Assembly (NCBI GenBank): GCA_011033025.1
Contig: WFMF01000103.1
Coordinates: 186,001-250,000 of the forward strand
Direction of reading: 5' to 3'
DNA: 64,000 nucleotides
Origin: Beroe forskalii
Lineage: Eukaryota > Ctenophora > Nuda > Beroida > Beroidae
The notes below the pieces were generated by a model. That model saw only the letters and a program-made list of their open reading frames with translations. It made no database searches and had not been told where the DNA came from. The translations under genes and the position numbers were made by a program. Of the stretch, positions 34,490 to 46,508 are shown piece after piece (within the stretch, counting starts at the first letter, position 1; every line of letters begins with the position of its first letter).

Positions 34490-37400
34490 ATACAATAATA
34501 GGATGGGTAATGCGTAATGGGTATGCTAGCAGAATTATCAAGGGTTGTAAAAGTTCCATCCCAATTCCCAACCTGATCCTACTTTTTGAGAGTCAAATGG
34601 CTAATCGAGTATACTAATTAAAGTGTCCAGATAATACTACATTTACGTATAACCATAATGTCATTAGAAATAAATTAGAAATATAATATCTTAATATACT
34701 AATATGTATGCTCAAGTGAGAACACATATTATGTATGAAGCATGTATAAAGGTAAATTATTACTTTCGTACGCTATCTTTACACATTCCACGACGAGTTT
34801 TATTTTTCATATACTTTACCATTCAAAATCATATGAAGTATCTTTATAAGTCGGATAACTATAAAATACCAAAATAGCTGTGGAAGTGTTGACAAGGCAA
34901 CGGGAAATGAAGAACTACAGACATCTAGACATGGAAATAACTGATAAGATATTTAGTATAAGCAACAGTAAATGCTAAATTTAAATGAGATTATGTCAGA
35001 ATTTTACAAACACGGTATCTTGCTGTCTGTATTAGCAAAATATTTTGGCCTGGAATTTTAATAAGTTGACTAAAAAGACACTTGAATTTTGCATTATCAT
35101 ATAACGATGGTATTTTCTTATTTTACAAAATAAAACAACAACAAACTTCTATTTCTAAGTTTCTATTTTATTATGATTTAAGTATTGAGATGTAAAAACC
35201 AAGTAGTTGGACATTCGGAATTCGGACATCGATCAGAAAACAGGGATGCTCCAATATGAGAATAATGAATGTATGGTGAGTGACATGGAGAGAGAGAGAG
35301 AATTTGAAGATCTATTAACTTATTAAGCAAGGGTGTTTACGATAAACGCTTAAACTGGCTAAGAATGTGTCACTCAAATCACACTTAATATCATGATAGG
35401 TATGCCACCATTTAAGATCAGTATCTTTACATATTCTGTATGAGTTCATAAGTTCATACTATATTGGCAGCTGTTGACACGACAACGGAAAATGAAGAGC
35501 AGACTGCCTAAAAGTCTTGCACATTGCATGAGTGCATGGAGGTGGATAGAGATCAATACGAGGCAAATATTCATACATTCAATAACAAGTACACAGTGAG
35601 CTGTGAGAGGGGGTCATGCTAGCATAGACCATTTCAGAGCATTTCTTTAGCTCCTAAACATGTTCTTATGGTAATTGGGTCCACATTATATGTTTGAAAT
35701 CATAATATGACTTGAAAAAATTTACAGAAAAAATTTTTTGGGCCTTTTTTGAAGGATTTTTTATCCCCCGAACGAGAGGCTGATGCCAGAAAAACTTTTT
35801 CCTGGGATGTTTTTAATACTTCCATTACTTTCTTTTGTGTTCCAATGGAAAGTACACTGTCTAAGGCACCAGAAACTTTTTCAATTGTGCGAAAATATTG
35901 ATCAGAACCAAAGTTATGTCCATCTTTAGGTCAATTTTTCAGCAAAACGTAAATATTCCTGGGAAAATTTCATCAAAATAGGGCAAAATTATCATTATTT
36001 TTGGATTTTTTTCAATTTCATCTACAATGACCGTTTTATTATGATTTCTTATTGATAAACATGTGTGCCATGTCATTTTGAGATACTTTATGGTGGATAA
36101 AGTGCCAAAATTGATCTTTTAGAGACAGAAATCGACTCCAAAAATTTGCTGTGAAGTAGACGCACGTACCTGCTACCTACTTCGAATAAAGGAATTTCAG
36201 TCTTTAGAAATTGTACTAAAGCAATATTTAATTGTTAGATATACATCAATCTTGAAATCTTGAGCCGAGTTGATGATTCACAGTCAACGTAAAAAGGCAC
36301 AAAATCAGAAATCATAAACACAAAATAAGTAGACAAACAAGTCGCAATAGCTCAAGAGCATGTTATTATGATAGCATGATAAGATGATAGCATGATCATA
36401 TTAGTGAATGCTGAATGGATGAAACAATCAGTTCGGTAATAAATTGCGTTTATTACGTAAACACGTAATAAGGAACGTTTGTTGTTTCTTCTCAAGGCAA
36501 CGTTGCTATTGGAGCATGCAATTACTTATACTAACTTTAGTACAGCTACTGAGAGAAAGTGCACAGTGTACAATCTTACAATAGAAACATGAAGCATGTG
36601 CTCATAAACCGTTTAGCTTTAGACAATTGATATGATCCAATATTTTGCAGGCTTTTGTGAGGTGTGGCTGCACACTATATCAGTATATCGAATGAAGAAA
36701 GTCGAAAACTCATACGCTAGCACGTTACTTAGTTAAAGGTTTTGAAACAATTCATCAGTTTTCATACAACACCGGTTGCAAATCTGAAACTATGTCTACA
36801 ACACAGTCATAAGGAAATGGCTCTTCATTACAGGAGAAAACATACAAACATAGAGAAATACAGATCTGAAAGTATATAAAGATTATCAAAAATATTAATC
36901 TGAGAATTTGGCAGTTCAGATAACATCCATGAAGGTACCTAAAATATCATAAGTAACAATGAACAACAAGGAATGCTGATTTCCAGTAAACACATGAGTA
37001 CGAAGCATGAAGTATCAACAGAAATCAAAGAGAATTTTCTATGATTCTCAGTCGCTGTGTACAGTTGACTATAATATTGGGTGAAACGGGGTGAAAACTG
37101 AAAGCAACCAGAAGGGAGCAATATCTGTGACGCAGAGCACCTGGCCGGGTGGATCTTGGCATGTGACCTGAATCATGTCACCTGACAAATGTGTCTTGGG
37201 AGTGAGTGAGCGAACGTGAGTAACCAATCCAATCACTAATATCATGACCCTACATCTATGCCAAGGTAATCGGGATAATGATTAATGACGTGGTATGAAG
37301 TACAGTTCGTAGGGTACTACTCATGTGTGTGTTTGCTTGTGGCAATTGGCAAATTGGTAACCACCAATATTCTTACATTTACTGATTCAGGTACTCAAAA

Positions 37401-38227
37401 ACAAACTCAAGTGCGTCTAGGGTGAAATGCACAAGCATAAAATTTAAAAAGATATAATGTATACAAAAAAAATCATTGGACTTTTATTTAACCGGCCAAA
37501 CTTTAAACGGCATTTTTTAACCAGTCTTTTGGACAAAATTCAAATTCAAGCAATTTATGGGTAAAAGGTATGTGATGGCGTACAAATTTGCAACCTCCAC
37601 CTCATGCGTTTTCATTGACTTAACAACTGAAAAAGCGTTCCCAAATTACATACATTGAGCCATTGAACAATTGAGCCTAAATCATTGAATATTCAAGATG
37701 TAATTTTCCATTCTGAATGTATTCATGGAAGAATGAAAATGTTGCCACACACACATGAAACAATGGGGCTCTCAAATTAGTGGTATTCACATTTGCAGCT
37801 GCACTAAATGAAGCAGGGTGTTCTAAAGAAACCATGCGATCCACATTGTGGAAAGCTAAACCACTATCGCAGACTGCGTGGATGTTAATTAAACGACTAA
37901 CGACTTATAACAGGTGTTGCTGGTGTAATGAGTGAAGGTTACTCACTCCAGGTAAGACGTAACCTGGCGGTTTTACTGACTGGGTGCATATTCATCTTGG
38001 CGAGATCCGAAAATCCCAGAGGAATCTTACATATTCTGCATAGATGAAGCAATATTATGTGATCAATGAGTGTACGAAGTGTAAGAACACGGAGCTTGTA
38101 AGGGAAGTTTCGTGTGTAACTGTGTAAGGTTCACATACAGTCATGCAAGTGAAAGACAATGGATAACGATAGGACTATGTCACTATATGGTACAATTATA
38201 GTTACTAGCAATGCAATGTTGCAATGT

Positions 38228-40915
38228 GGCTGCACGACAACTGCACCCCCAGGAGAAGGTCACGTGATATGTCACATGAACAAATTGTCACGTGATGTGT
38301 CATGTGATGTACATGTGATGTGCTGAAGTTTCAATCAAAGATATGAACTCAGGGCGACAACTGCACCCTCACTATCAAAACATATTTCCATTCACAATCA
38401 AGTTAAAATCAACATCAGAGACATGCTGATTATAAACCCAATACCTTATAGGTACAGAAGAAAAACAGTACGGTAAAGGTACATCGAACGTACTTCGCTC
38501 CAAACACTGGATTGGAAGGTGCTGGTAATAAGACCTTGCCATGTACAATTTCATGTATTTTATCTAAATTTTCAAATTAATTAAAATATAAGTCCGTCTA
38601 TTAAAATGTAGGACCAAAGTTTAAAATAGATAGCTTGTGATTCTAAATTTTCAAATCACTTTGCGTCGACTGATAATACATGTTTTTCTCAAATCTTAGG
38701 TTTCGATCAAGTTGGACTAAACACTACACCAGTTCATGCTTTGGAATGTTGTGTCTAGCGACTTATGAAGCTAGAGGAATAGACCCCATTACATTGCAAA
38801 CCCATGACAATTGACGATAGTTACTATTTATACATTTATGCATTTATAGTGCAAGAGTCGATGTTTTGGGGTTACTACTTTACTGTTTACTGATTAACTT
38901 TCCACCGTTACTTTGTTTACGCAGTGGTCCACCTTTCCACGCAAACGCTAAAGGGAAGCTCTCCCTTTGTCATTGGAATTGGAGAAGGGGTAATTAGCTT
39001 TACATAACAGGATACGAGGATGTGATACGTAGGTATTAGATGCTCTCTTAGTTAGCGTATTGATGGCATGAACTGGAAACAAAAGGAGACAGTCAGTCCT
39101 TGTCTAGATTGTAACAATTTATAACCAATTAGCAATTACTTTTTCATGACCTTCGGAGTACCTGATGGCTAATTGGGTGTAAAAAGTCATATTTTAGTCA
39201 TGATAGTGAATCAGAAATGAACGTCTCACATTGTTTCATCTTATGTTTCTGTCTAAGTGTTATTAAAACAATCGATGGAGAAATTTTACACTTTATTGTC
39301 TGCTAAAAACCATATAAATTAATTCTTAACCAAAAAACGGCCACTCAAAACTTTGATGAAATCGTTATCAATGGCTATACTTGTATACTTCTGAATTTTT
39401 GAGTTAAAACTCTAATGGTTCCAACCTCTGCTGCATCGTCATCCACGGCCACCATCCTTCCTCCTGTCCCTGCTGCTCCTGTCCCTGCTGCTCCTGTCCC
39501 TGCTGCTCCTGTCCTTTCTGCTCCTGTCCTTTCTGCACCTGTCCCTGCTGCTCCTGTCCCTGCTGCTCCTGTCCCTGCTGCTCCTTCAACTGCTGCTCCT
39601 GTCCCCACGAACGTTGCCTTCGAGCGCTTCATAACTGGTCAGCGTGGGAATCGTCAAATCCTAGATACTGATGGCTACACGTACAACAATCACAAGGATA
39701 AGAACAGCTCAACATCTTCTTGCTGGCGTTGTACGAAGCACAGATCACTCAAGTGTCCATCTAGGGTATTCCTTTCGTTGGATGAAGCGCCGGATTCCCT
39801 TTGTCGTGGGCAGAAGCTTCACAACCATTCTCCTGATCCTAAGTTGGGAGAGAGACATGATGTAATCTCTTCTCTGAAGCGGAAGGCGTCAGACCAACCA
39901 CTGTCAGCAACCCAGAATCTTGTGACAGAAGCTCAGAAGTCGTCTTCGTCGGAACTGAACACCCTGCTCCCTACTGAAGAGTCCCTCAGACGAATCGTAC
40001 AACGCAGCAGAGCTAGGGCTTGTGGATCAGCTATGCATCCTGAAGCCAAGGACGCTGAGGAATTCGTCCTTCCACCTACATGCTCCGTCACTCATAGGGG
40101 AGATTCCTTCGTTTTGTTCGATGACTTCACGGATGCAGGTTCGCGATTGATAGTTTTCTCTACACAGCGGAACTTGGAGACATTATCAGACCACCCGAAC
40201 TGGATTTGTGATGGGACGTTTTATGTTTGCCCCCCACAATTTCAGCAGTCCTACACCTTTCATGCAGTCATTGATGGCAAGTGCTTACCTCTTATATATG
40301 CTTTATTATCCGATAAGAAAGAAAAAACTTACACATTTTTGCTCACGATTACCCTCGGACTAGCAACATGGTCGAAGGCTTCCACCGTGGCTTTAAGACG
40401 AGAGTAAACAGGGCCAAGCCATCTGTGCAAGAGTACTTTAGAGGTATCTCTGAGCAGCAAGTTGCAACAGACTTTCATCTGGACAGATTGGCTGTGGGGA
40501 TTTCACCGGCCAAAAAACGAAAAACCCGCAACCGAGAACTGTATGACATCTGTTGCGCTTTTGAAGATTATGAATATATTCTTGAATATTTGTTTGAAGT
40601 GGCGAAATATTTTGGACATGAAATTTGAAGTTACCAGTGGATTTTCATCGTTAATCTATCCGATTTAGTCATATTGAGAAATTATATCATGTTTATATGG
40701 TTTTATGTTGTAGTAAATGTTCTAAGTTTTTCTTTACATGTACATACAACAACCAGTTTCAATTATACTGCAGATTGCTCTCCCACTACATTGTGATACA
40801 TTTTCAATTAACTCATCACACAGTCACGTGTCATGTCATGTGATATATCACGTGATAATTGTGTGTCACGTGATCAAGTCACATGATCAGTAGGGGGTGC
40901 AGTTGTCGGTCAGCG
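38228..40915. mobile_element. FLYWCH-MULE DNA transposon, 2.7 kb, defective
   Basis: The terminal inverted repeats contain CGACAACTGCACCCCC (38235-38250; inverse at 40893-40908), extended outward by GGCTG. An 8-bp duplication, TGCAATGT, flanks it at 38220-38227 and 40916-40923; copy A shows the unoccupied site (TGCAATAT, about 9037). Both subterminal regions carry repeated TCACGTGAT and CATGTGAT words, probable transposase-binding sites. It encodes the broken transposase at 39415-40628. Confidence 0.9.
39415..40628 (+). pseudogene. MULE transposase with FLYWCH finger, internally deleted
   Basis: The open frame 39415-40407 starts with a low-complexity PVPAA repeat (residues ~17-64), then a FLYWCH zinc finger (~66-141: GQRGNRQILDTDGYTYN, CWRCTKHRSLKCPSR, zinc ligands C106, C114, H136, H138). 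The start of the MULE DDE domain follows with NWICDGTFYVCP, D266 being the first catalytic Asp. The frame then runs to KTYTFLLT and is abruptly joined, out of frame, to the C-terminus at 40368-40628 (MVEGFHRGFKTRVN, VQEYFRGISEQQV). The middle of the catalytic core, including the second Asp and Glu, is missing. It therefore cannot catalyse transposition, though the DNA-binding finger might still be made. Family assignment is secure; an intact copy elsewhere in the genome is expected. Confidence 0.92.
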
Positions 40916-40955
40916 TGCAATGTAACGTGTTCGAGGGGGAGGAACACTTGAAAGG

Positions 40956-41207
40956 ATGTCAGACACTTACACAAAAGAGTTTTACATACAATACAACAAT
41001 AGCAGAGGTTTGAACTACGTTAACTGGACAAGACAAAATATTCAAAGTGTAAAAAGAAAACATCGAAAAGAAAACGCAAAACGGTTACTGCAAACAAAGC
41101 TATTATACTATGTTTATATTTCCAGGAGAAAAGAATCACGAATGTACACACAGCTGATCGGTAAAATCTGCTCCATTGCCGTGCAATACTCAGGGAATCA
41201 TCAGTGA
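40956..41207 (+). other. Unrecognised 83-codon ORF in copy B
   Basis: The frame is rich in Lys, Arg and Tyr (for example VKRKHRKENAKRL) and is broken in copy A (about 9080-9320). There is no family match, signal peptide or membrane span. It lies 40 bp past the MULE end, so it predates that insertion. Confidence 0.25.
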
Positions 41208-42012
41208 GGATTTGAACTATCTAAGGCACGACTTTATTTCCTCTAATCTCTCTGTAACGAAGGTTATTATGCAAATAGGAATGAAGCTCTGCCATTGTTC
41301 GACGTTACTCCAATGAGCACTGAACAGGACACTGCTCAACATATTGCACTAACGAGTGGAGCAGAGGGTATGGGACTCCACAACAAAATTGACTACACCA
41401 ACGATTATTGTGAATTCATATACACACCACTTAATACTACAATATCGCGCTTATTTCATGAGATATAATTCGACTTGTACAATTGTGTAATTTTGCTATA
41501 GAAATTGGGAAATGGGATGACGCGAAAACCTTAAATAAAGGAACGTATACCATGTGAGCTACAAGATGGAAAGCAGTAGAAATAGAGAAAGAGGGAGAGG
41601 CCGAGAGAGGGAGGGGAAATAGTCAACGCTAAGATTTAGATTCGTGCATCAATCATTTATCATTCCCTAATCCCTATAAGTATTAAGCATAATATCAATA
41701 ATTTGGTGTACTAATATCATAGATGTCTATTTTGAAGGCAGTTACTCTAAGTATGTGCCGGTGTATTAAAATAGTGTCTAGTGATAATGACTGTAATTAG
41801 CCCCTGGTGTGAATATTTCATATAAAAACAGAGTTCACAACTAAGAACTTCTATTTCGAAAAAGGCCAAATTTGAGTTGGTAGGTGAAAATCATAATGCA
41901 ATGGGCTGAAAATAAAGAAAGAAGGATGATGTAAAGTGAATATTTCTAAAACTTATATCTCATAAGTTCAAAAAAACAAACAAAGAATTCGTTTTAATAT
42001 GCTTGGAACAAA

Positions 42013-42511
42013 TACCTTAGGAAATCTATTTATGTGGGTTGAAATTGCGGTGTTTGAAATTTTGGTAGGTTGAAAATATGGGGATTTTTTTCAAAAATCC
42101 CCAAATTTCACCCACCAAATAAAATTGGGTGATTTTTCTAACTTTTTGCTGACAAATGAAAGATTTTTTGCGGAAAACAATGGAAAAATAGATTAATTCT
42201 AATATTACAAATCGAATTCTTGATCGTCTTCCTGAGCCTCTGCTTCATTAATTACTGTTCTAAATTTTTGAATTTCAATTGTTTTAACCATTTGACTTTG
42301 ACTAAATTATCTGTAACTATCTGAAAACTCATCTCTGATACGAAATTGTACTGTTTTAGTACAGATAGTTCAAGAAATTTCTGAAGCGGGTTGAATTAAA
42401 TCGGGGAGTAAAATTAAATTGTGGCGGGCAAAATTTTGGTAGGTTGAAAATATGGGGATTTTTTCGAAAAATCCCCAAATTACAACCTTTATAAATAGAC
42501 CTCCTAAGGTA
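42013..42511. mobile_element. TA-flanked MITE, TACCTTAGG family
   Basis: The inverted ends are TACCTTAGGAAATCTATTTA and the inverse of TACCTTAGGAGGTCTATTTA. Two internal copies of AAATTTTGGTAGGTTGAAAA followed by ATGGGGATTTTT lie near 42055 and 42430. Related elements sit at 59555-59750 and, more distantly, 46128-46347. Confidence 0.82.
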
Positions 42512-42922
42512 CTCAAAATACTTAAAAATAAAATATTATGCTGAATATTTAATAAGTTAATACAATCATGAAATAACAAAGATAGCAATTAACAGTTAAT
42601 TGACTTAACAATTATTCAAACGTTTCAATGATAATAATGATACACTAATCAATAATCATCTATGACAAACAATTCTATAAAGGGATAGATAGATACAAGA
42701 AGATACCTTGTATTGGTAAAAAAAACTTTGTTAAAAACTTTCTACCAACTACCAATACAAAACAAATTTAATAATCTGATAAATTAATGGGTAAAAAAAG
42801 ATACAAAATTAAAATTATACTGAACTTTAAATTAAAAACCCCTGAAGGACTTGGCACTGCCTGACACACTGACGAAGGCATCACGGTAACGTTATTTCAA
42901 CAAATGATTCATGTAGAAATTA
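42512..42922. other. Downstream flank of SPO11
   Basis: AT-rich; probably the 3' untranslated region of SPO11 on the minus strand. Inside the MITE just beyond, 42205-42300 minus could read TVINEAEAQEDDQEFDL and a stop after an acceptor-like AATTTAG, but no upstream exon supports it. Confidence 0.4.
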
Positions 42923-43984
42923 TCAGCCGTACTCTTCAAAAGAGCGCTCAATGATGTATTTTTTCTTGAGTATCTTCTCAACAACAAACTGCTTCAAGTC
43001 CTCCAAGGACTCCAATTCCAGCTTTACCTGATGCCTTTTCATCTGAGATACTTCCTCGTAAAACTTGTGATTCTGGTTGATAAAAGGCTGAGAGAGGAGC
43101 GAATCACAAAGCTGTTGGTCCTTCTTCGTGAAGTTCTTGAAGTGCTTAACGTGAGCATCCTTGACATCGAACCAGTGAAGTCCGAGCCAGAGCATGTTAG
43201 AGGTGTGTTGGATGCCCTCCCTGCCCATCCTGGTACTCCCGAACCTGTAGGTAAGGAGTATCTGGAGACCATGTGGGTTGTAGTCAAACAGCCCCAGGAC
43301 TGGTATCTTGAACTGCTTCTCGCACCGGGATACCACCTCCCTAACGGCCAGTCCTGGGTACCCTCGACCTGTGATCAGAATACACGGCACTTCATTCCAC
43401 AGAACCTTCTCACACAGACTCTTGAAGACGGCGTCCTTCTCCACCACCACGATGTACCTCGCCCCCAAACTCTTAAACTGCAGTGTGGTAGGGTCCCCTG
43501 GCAACTCATACCCCGACTTCCCCAGCATCAGACAGTCTATGTGCTGAGAGCCATGAATGATGGACACAGCTCCTGCAACACTTCCTTTAGGAGCGGCAGT
43601 CACGCCCAGGGTACGCCTGGGTACGTCCAAAATACGGAGCACGTCCTCAAAACAGGAATTGAAGTCGTGCTGGCTGGAGAAGGTGCCACTGAGCGTGTAG
43701 TAAGCGTCCCTCTGAGTGACCTTGTCCCCGTTAGTTAGCAACTTGTAAACGAGCGACAGGACTGTCACAACTTTAGAAAACTTCATGGCAGAGGCCCCTT
43801 GTCTGCCGAACATTTCCACTTGAGTAGTGGTGTCCCCCAGACGGATTCCCGTCGCATCCTGTGTGACATTAGACCGACTCTTGGACACCATGGTGTACTT
43901 GGGAGACTCACCTCGAGATAGTGACTCTGCTATGTCCGAAATGATGGATTCTATCTTGAGAAGCAGAGCAGAAGGAGATGTCAT
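42923..43984 (-). CDS. SPO11: SPO11 meiotic DNA double-strand-break transesterase
   Basis: This 353-residue protein is a complete SPO11/TopoVIA homologue on a single exon. SPO11 cuts both DNA strands in meiotic prophase through a tyrosine-phosphodiester link, starting recombination; it acts as a dimer with a TopoVIB-like partner. Visible parts are the winged-helix (CAP) region at residues ~60-135 with TQRDAYYTL (catalytic Tyr, most likely Y96), and the Toprim domain with VVEKDAVF (metal-binding E182), ILITGRGYP and LFDYNPHGLQILL. The last is the DxD motif, here D234-x-N236. LWLGLHWFD and a charged C-terminal helix follow. The length is close to the human protein (~396). The start ATG is the first in frame; a CAG just upstream could be an acceptor of a 5' noncoding intron. 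The lack of introns contrasts with the multi-exon neighbours and may reflect retrocopying. No frame break is seen. Confidence 0.95.
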   Translation of the reverse strand: MTSPSALLLKIESIISDIAESLSRGESPKYTMVSKSRSNVTQDATGIRLGDTTTQVEMFGRQGASAMKFSKVVTVLSLVYKLLTNGDKVTQRDAYYTLSGTFSSQHDFNSCFEDVLRILDVPRRTLGVTAAPKGSVAGAVSIIHGSQHIDCLMLGKSGYELPGDPTTLQFKSLGARYIVVVEKDAVFKSLCEKVLWNEVPCILITGRGYPGLAVREVVSRCEKQFKIPVLGLFDYNPHGLQILLTYRFGSTRMGREGIQHTSNMLWLGLHWFDVKDAHVKHFKNFTKKDQQLCDSLLSQPFINQNHKFYEEVSQMKRHQVKLELESLEDLKQFVVEKILKKKYIIERSFEEYG

Positions 43985-46127
43985 GATACCTGCGCTACAG
44001 AGAGATGGATGGAGTTAGTTGAGATATGATATTTTAATATTATCAAGAGAACTCAGGTATTGAGAATAGCTGAATAGGAACAAAAGAGCAAACTGTCAAA
44101 ATACCAGGGCTGGGTAGTCTAAAAGAGTACTGACTGTACGCCGCAAGCACAAATTTCGATGGCAATAGGCGTAGAGTCGGTGATATTCAGAATTACCGAG
44201 CATTTTTAAGAGATTCTATGAAAATTTGTCGTTGGACTAGCCGTTTCTATTTGAGTTTTTGAATGATTGTTATCTGTTGATATCGCATGTAAAGATGTTG
44301 AATCATTCACAAAACGGTTAAAATACTAAAATGATAATATGCTAGAAGTGCAACTGACCATTTTTGGAAGCCTTGAACCGTGCACTCGTGCATGATACGA
44401 CAATCATCTAATGATATACAGAAGAAGCAATTAAACAATCATCGATTAATAAGTTAATAATTGAGCACAAAATTTATCACAAATGGCCATTTCAAAAACA
44501 ATGGGTAAAAATCTTGACACAAATGATAATAAATTAATATTGCAATAGTTTATTATCATAATATTAATGAATTTAGTTTCTACAAATCTATCAAAATAAT
44601 TTAAAAAGACATAACCAAATCGTTGACAAAAACAGAAGGATTGTTTATTCATGAACTAATTATTGAAATACAGGTGAAGGTACGCCTTGTACCGTCACCT
44701 CTGAAGTATTTCATGGGAAAAAGTTGCACCTTGCCCTGTGATCACAAAGTTCAGAAACCCAAACAGTAATAAAAATATTCATTATTTAAACTAATATAAA
44801 TTGACACTAGTTTTCCTTAAAAGGATAACTAAAATCACTGTGACATTACTTTAGCAAAACACAGCATGGTATTTCCAAATGTAATAACAAAGGGGAACAA
44901 AATGGATAAGAAATAGAATGAGAAAATTCACTTAGCATATTAGCATTGAAATCTAGCAGAACATGAATTCATTCTAGTGTTTTAGGTCCTTTTTACTTCA
45001 TAGGTCGAGGACTGAAGATGACGTTCCTAGAATCTCCACTGCTTTCACGGCTCCTTGCTGTAAAGAGAACACGAATGAGAATTCATGCGTGGGTTGATAT
45101 TATGATTCAGTCAAATTGAGAAACTGAGAAATGTCAATCGTGTGTGAATTGTGAGTATGTTATAAACAATTCTTTAGTCAGACGAATATTATTTGATTAA
45201 AAATATAATTTTTGCTTTTTGTTTCTTAAGTTCTTAGCGAGCCAGGTGGAACGAAGAGTGCTCAGTAATTATTCAATAGAAGAAATGTAGCTTTTAGAAG
45301 TGGAATAACTTTATAAGCTTACAGAGTTATTAGCTTTGGTATGAAACTACATAATATTATTAAGGTGTCCCAGATAGATTTTACTTGTATAAATTTATTC
45401 TATTGTTCAAATGATAAAGGCCTCTTAGTTGGTATATTAATTATTAGCTTATTAGTATTTCAGCTTTACTATATTAGCACTATAGTATATGGTAAAAGCT
45501 GTAGATGCATTAACTTATTAAGCGCGACAGGTTGGATGGTTGTGGAAAAATCCCACATGAGAAGTTACTGGAAAAGCATGTAGACCGTAGTAGAGTACTA
45601 GAATGACAATAAGATTTTCTACGTAAGGAGTTTTGAGAGATTTACTCACTAATTGGAAAAGTCTTTTGAATGACATAATATTGCACTGACACCATACATG
45701 ATTGCTTTGGAATTATTAAAGTAATTTCATTTCAGAAGTATTGACACAAGGCAGCATTAAAAACGTAGATATTATTGCATACTTCGTTTAGGCAAAGGAA
45801 AATTTGACATAGTAGGCTAATAGTTGATTTAAGAATCTTGAATGTTTTGAATTCATTATGCATAATTATCAATAGGAATTTATGTGACAGGCCCTAATAT
45901 CCCAAGCCTTTCTGAGACAGGAGACAGTGAAGTACAGACTAATGAGGCATCTTTATAAGTTTACAGAGGGCAGACGATTAATTTTGCTAATGTTATGAAG
46001 CTTGGCGATAGCGGTTAGAGGCGCTGAAATTCCGGTAAAGCTTCTAAAGCAGGCACATTTAAGCGTAAAATCCAAGTTATACGAGTTTGTGATGTACAGG
46101 CATTAGTCAGTATGGCAGTTGAAGTTC
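43985..46127. other. Intergenic; one possible terminal exon
   Basis: This is mostly AT-rich DNA without features. At 44999-45059 (minus) a good acceptor (TCTCTTTACAG) is followed by a segment open in two frames to a stop; one reads SRESSGDSRNVIFSPRPMK. It could be an alternative 3' exon of the gene at 46509-49687, but nothing confirms it. Confidence 0.35.
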
Positions 46128-46347
46128 TACCTTATGAGACAAATTTATAAGGTACGAAATTTAATACAAGGGGTTTTGTAAAAAAATCCCCATAATATGT
46201 TCGTTCCCCACAAAATTTCAAAATGACGTCATCATCATACGTTTATGTTTATATGCGTAATATTCCCAAAAATATCCCCAAATTTCGTACCCCTACAATT
46301 TCGATCCCCGGAATTATTGTTCCATGTAAATTTTTTTTCGTAAGGTA
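46128..46347. mobile_element. Small MITE, TACCTTA ends
   Basis: About 220 bp with ends TACCTTATGAGACAAATTTA and the inverse of TACCTTACGAAAAAAAATTTA-like sequence. The interior has inverted ATCCCC/GGGG pieces (CCCCATAAT, GTACGAAATTT / AAATTTCGTAC). It lies 160 bp beyond the stop of the next gene. Confidence 0.7.
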
Positions 46348-46508
46348 GATATTCTTCAAGTATACAATACAACTAGCTTCTGAAAAAGGCGGGACCTAGG
46401 CCCTAGGGAGTTTGGAGCAAGATCAGAATAAATATTATAATTACGGTGTTATATCATAAAGCTACATTAGATAGAAATATCATAATTCACTAAGTTAGCT
46501 ACTGACTT

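Larger units (their letters stand above)
34490..41904 (+). repeat. Segmental duplication, copy B
   Basis: A direct copy of 2838-10060. It lacks the two transposons present only in A but carries the MULE (38228-40915). It begins at ATACAATAATAGGATGGG with no foldback arm on its left and ends within the last ~75 bp of the LINE remnant. Indels of 20-95 bp separate the copies (for example extra bases near 35310, 36268 and 38113). Confidence 0.93.

Noticed and set aside
43031..43738. A 235-codon plus-strand gene
   Set aside because: It is antisense to SPO11, whose domains are clear; the frame is a shadow of its codon use.
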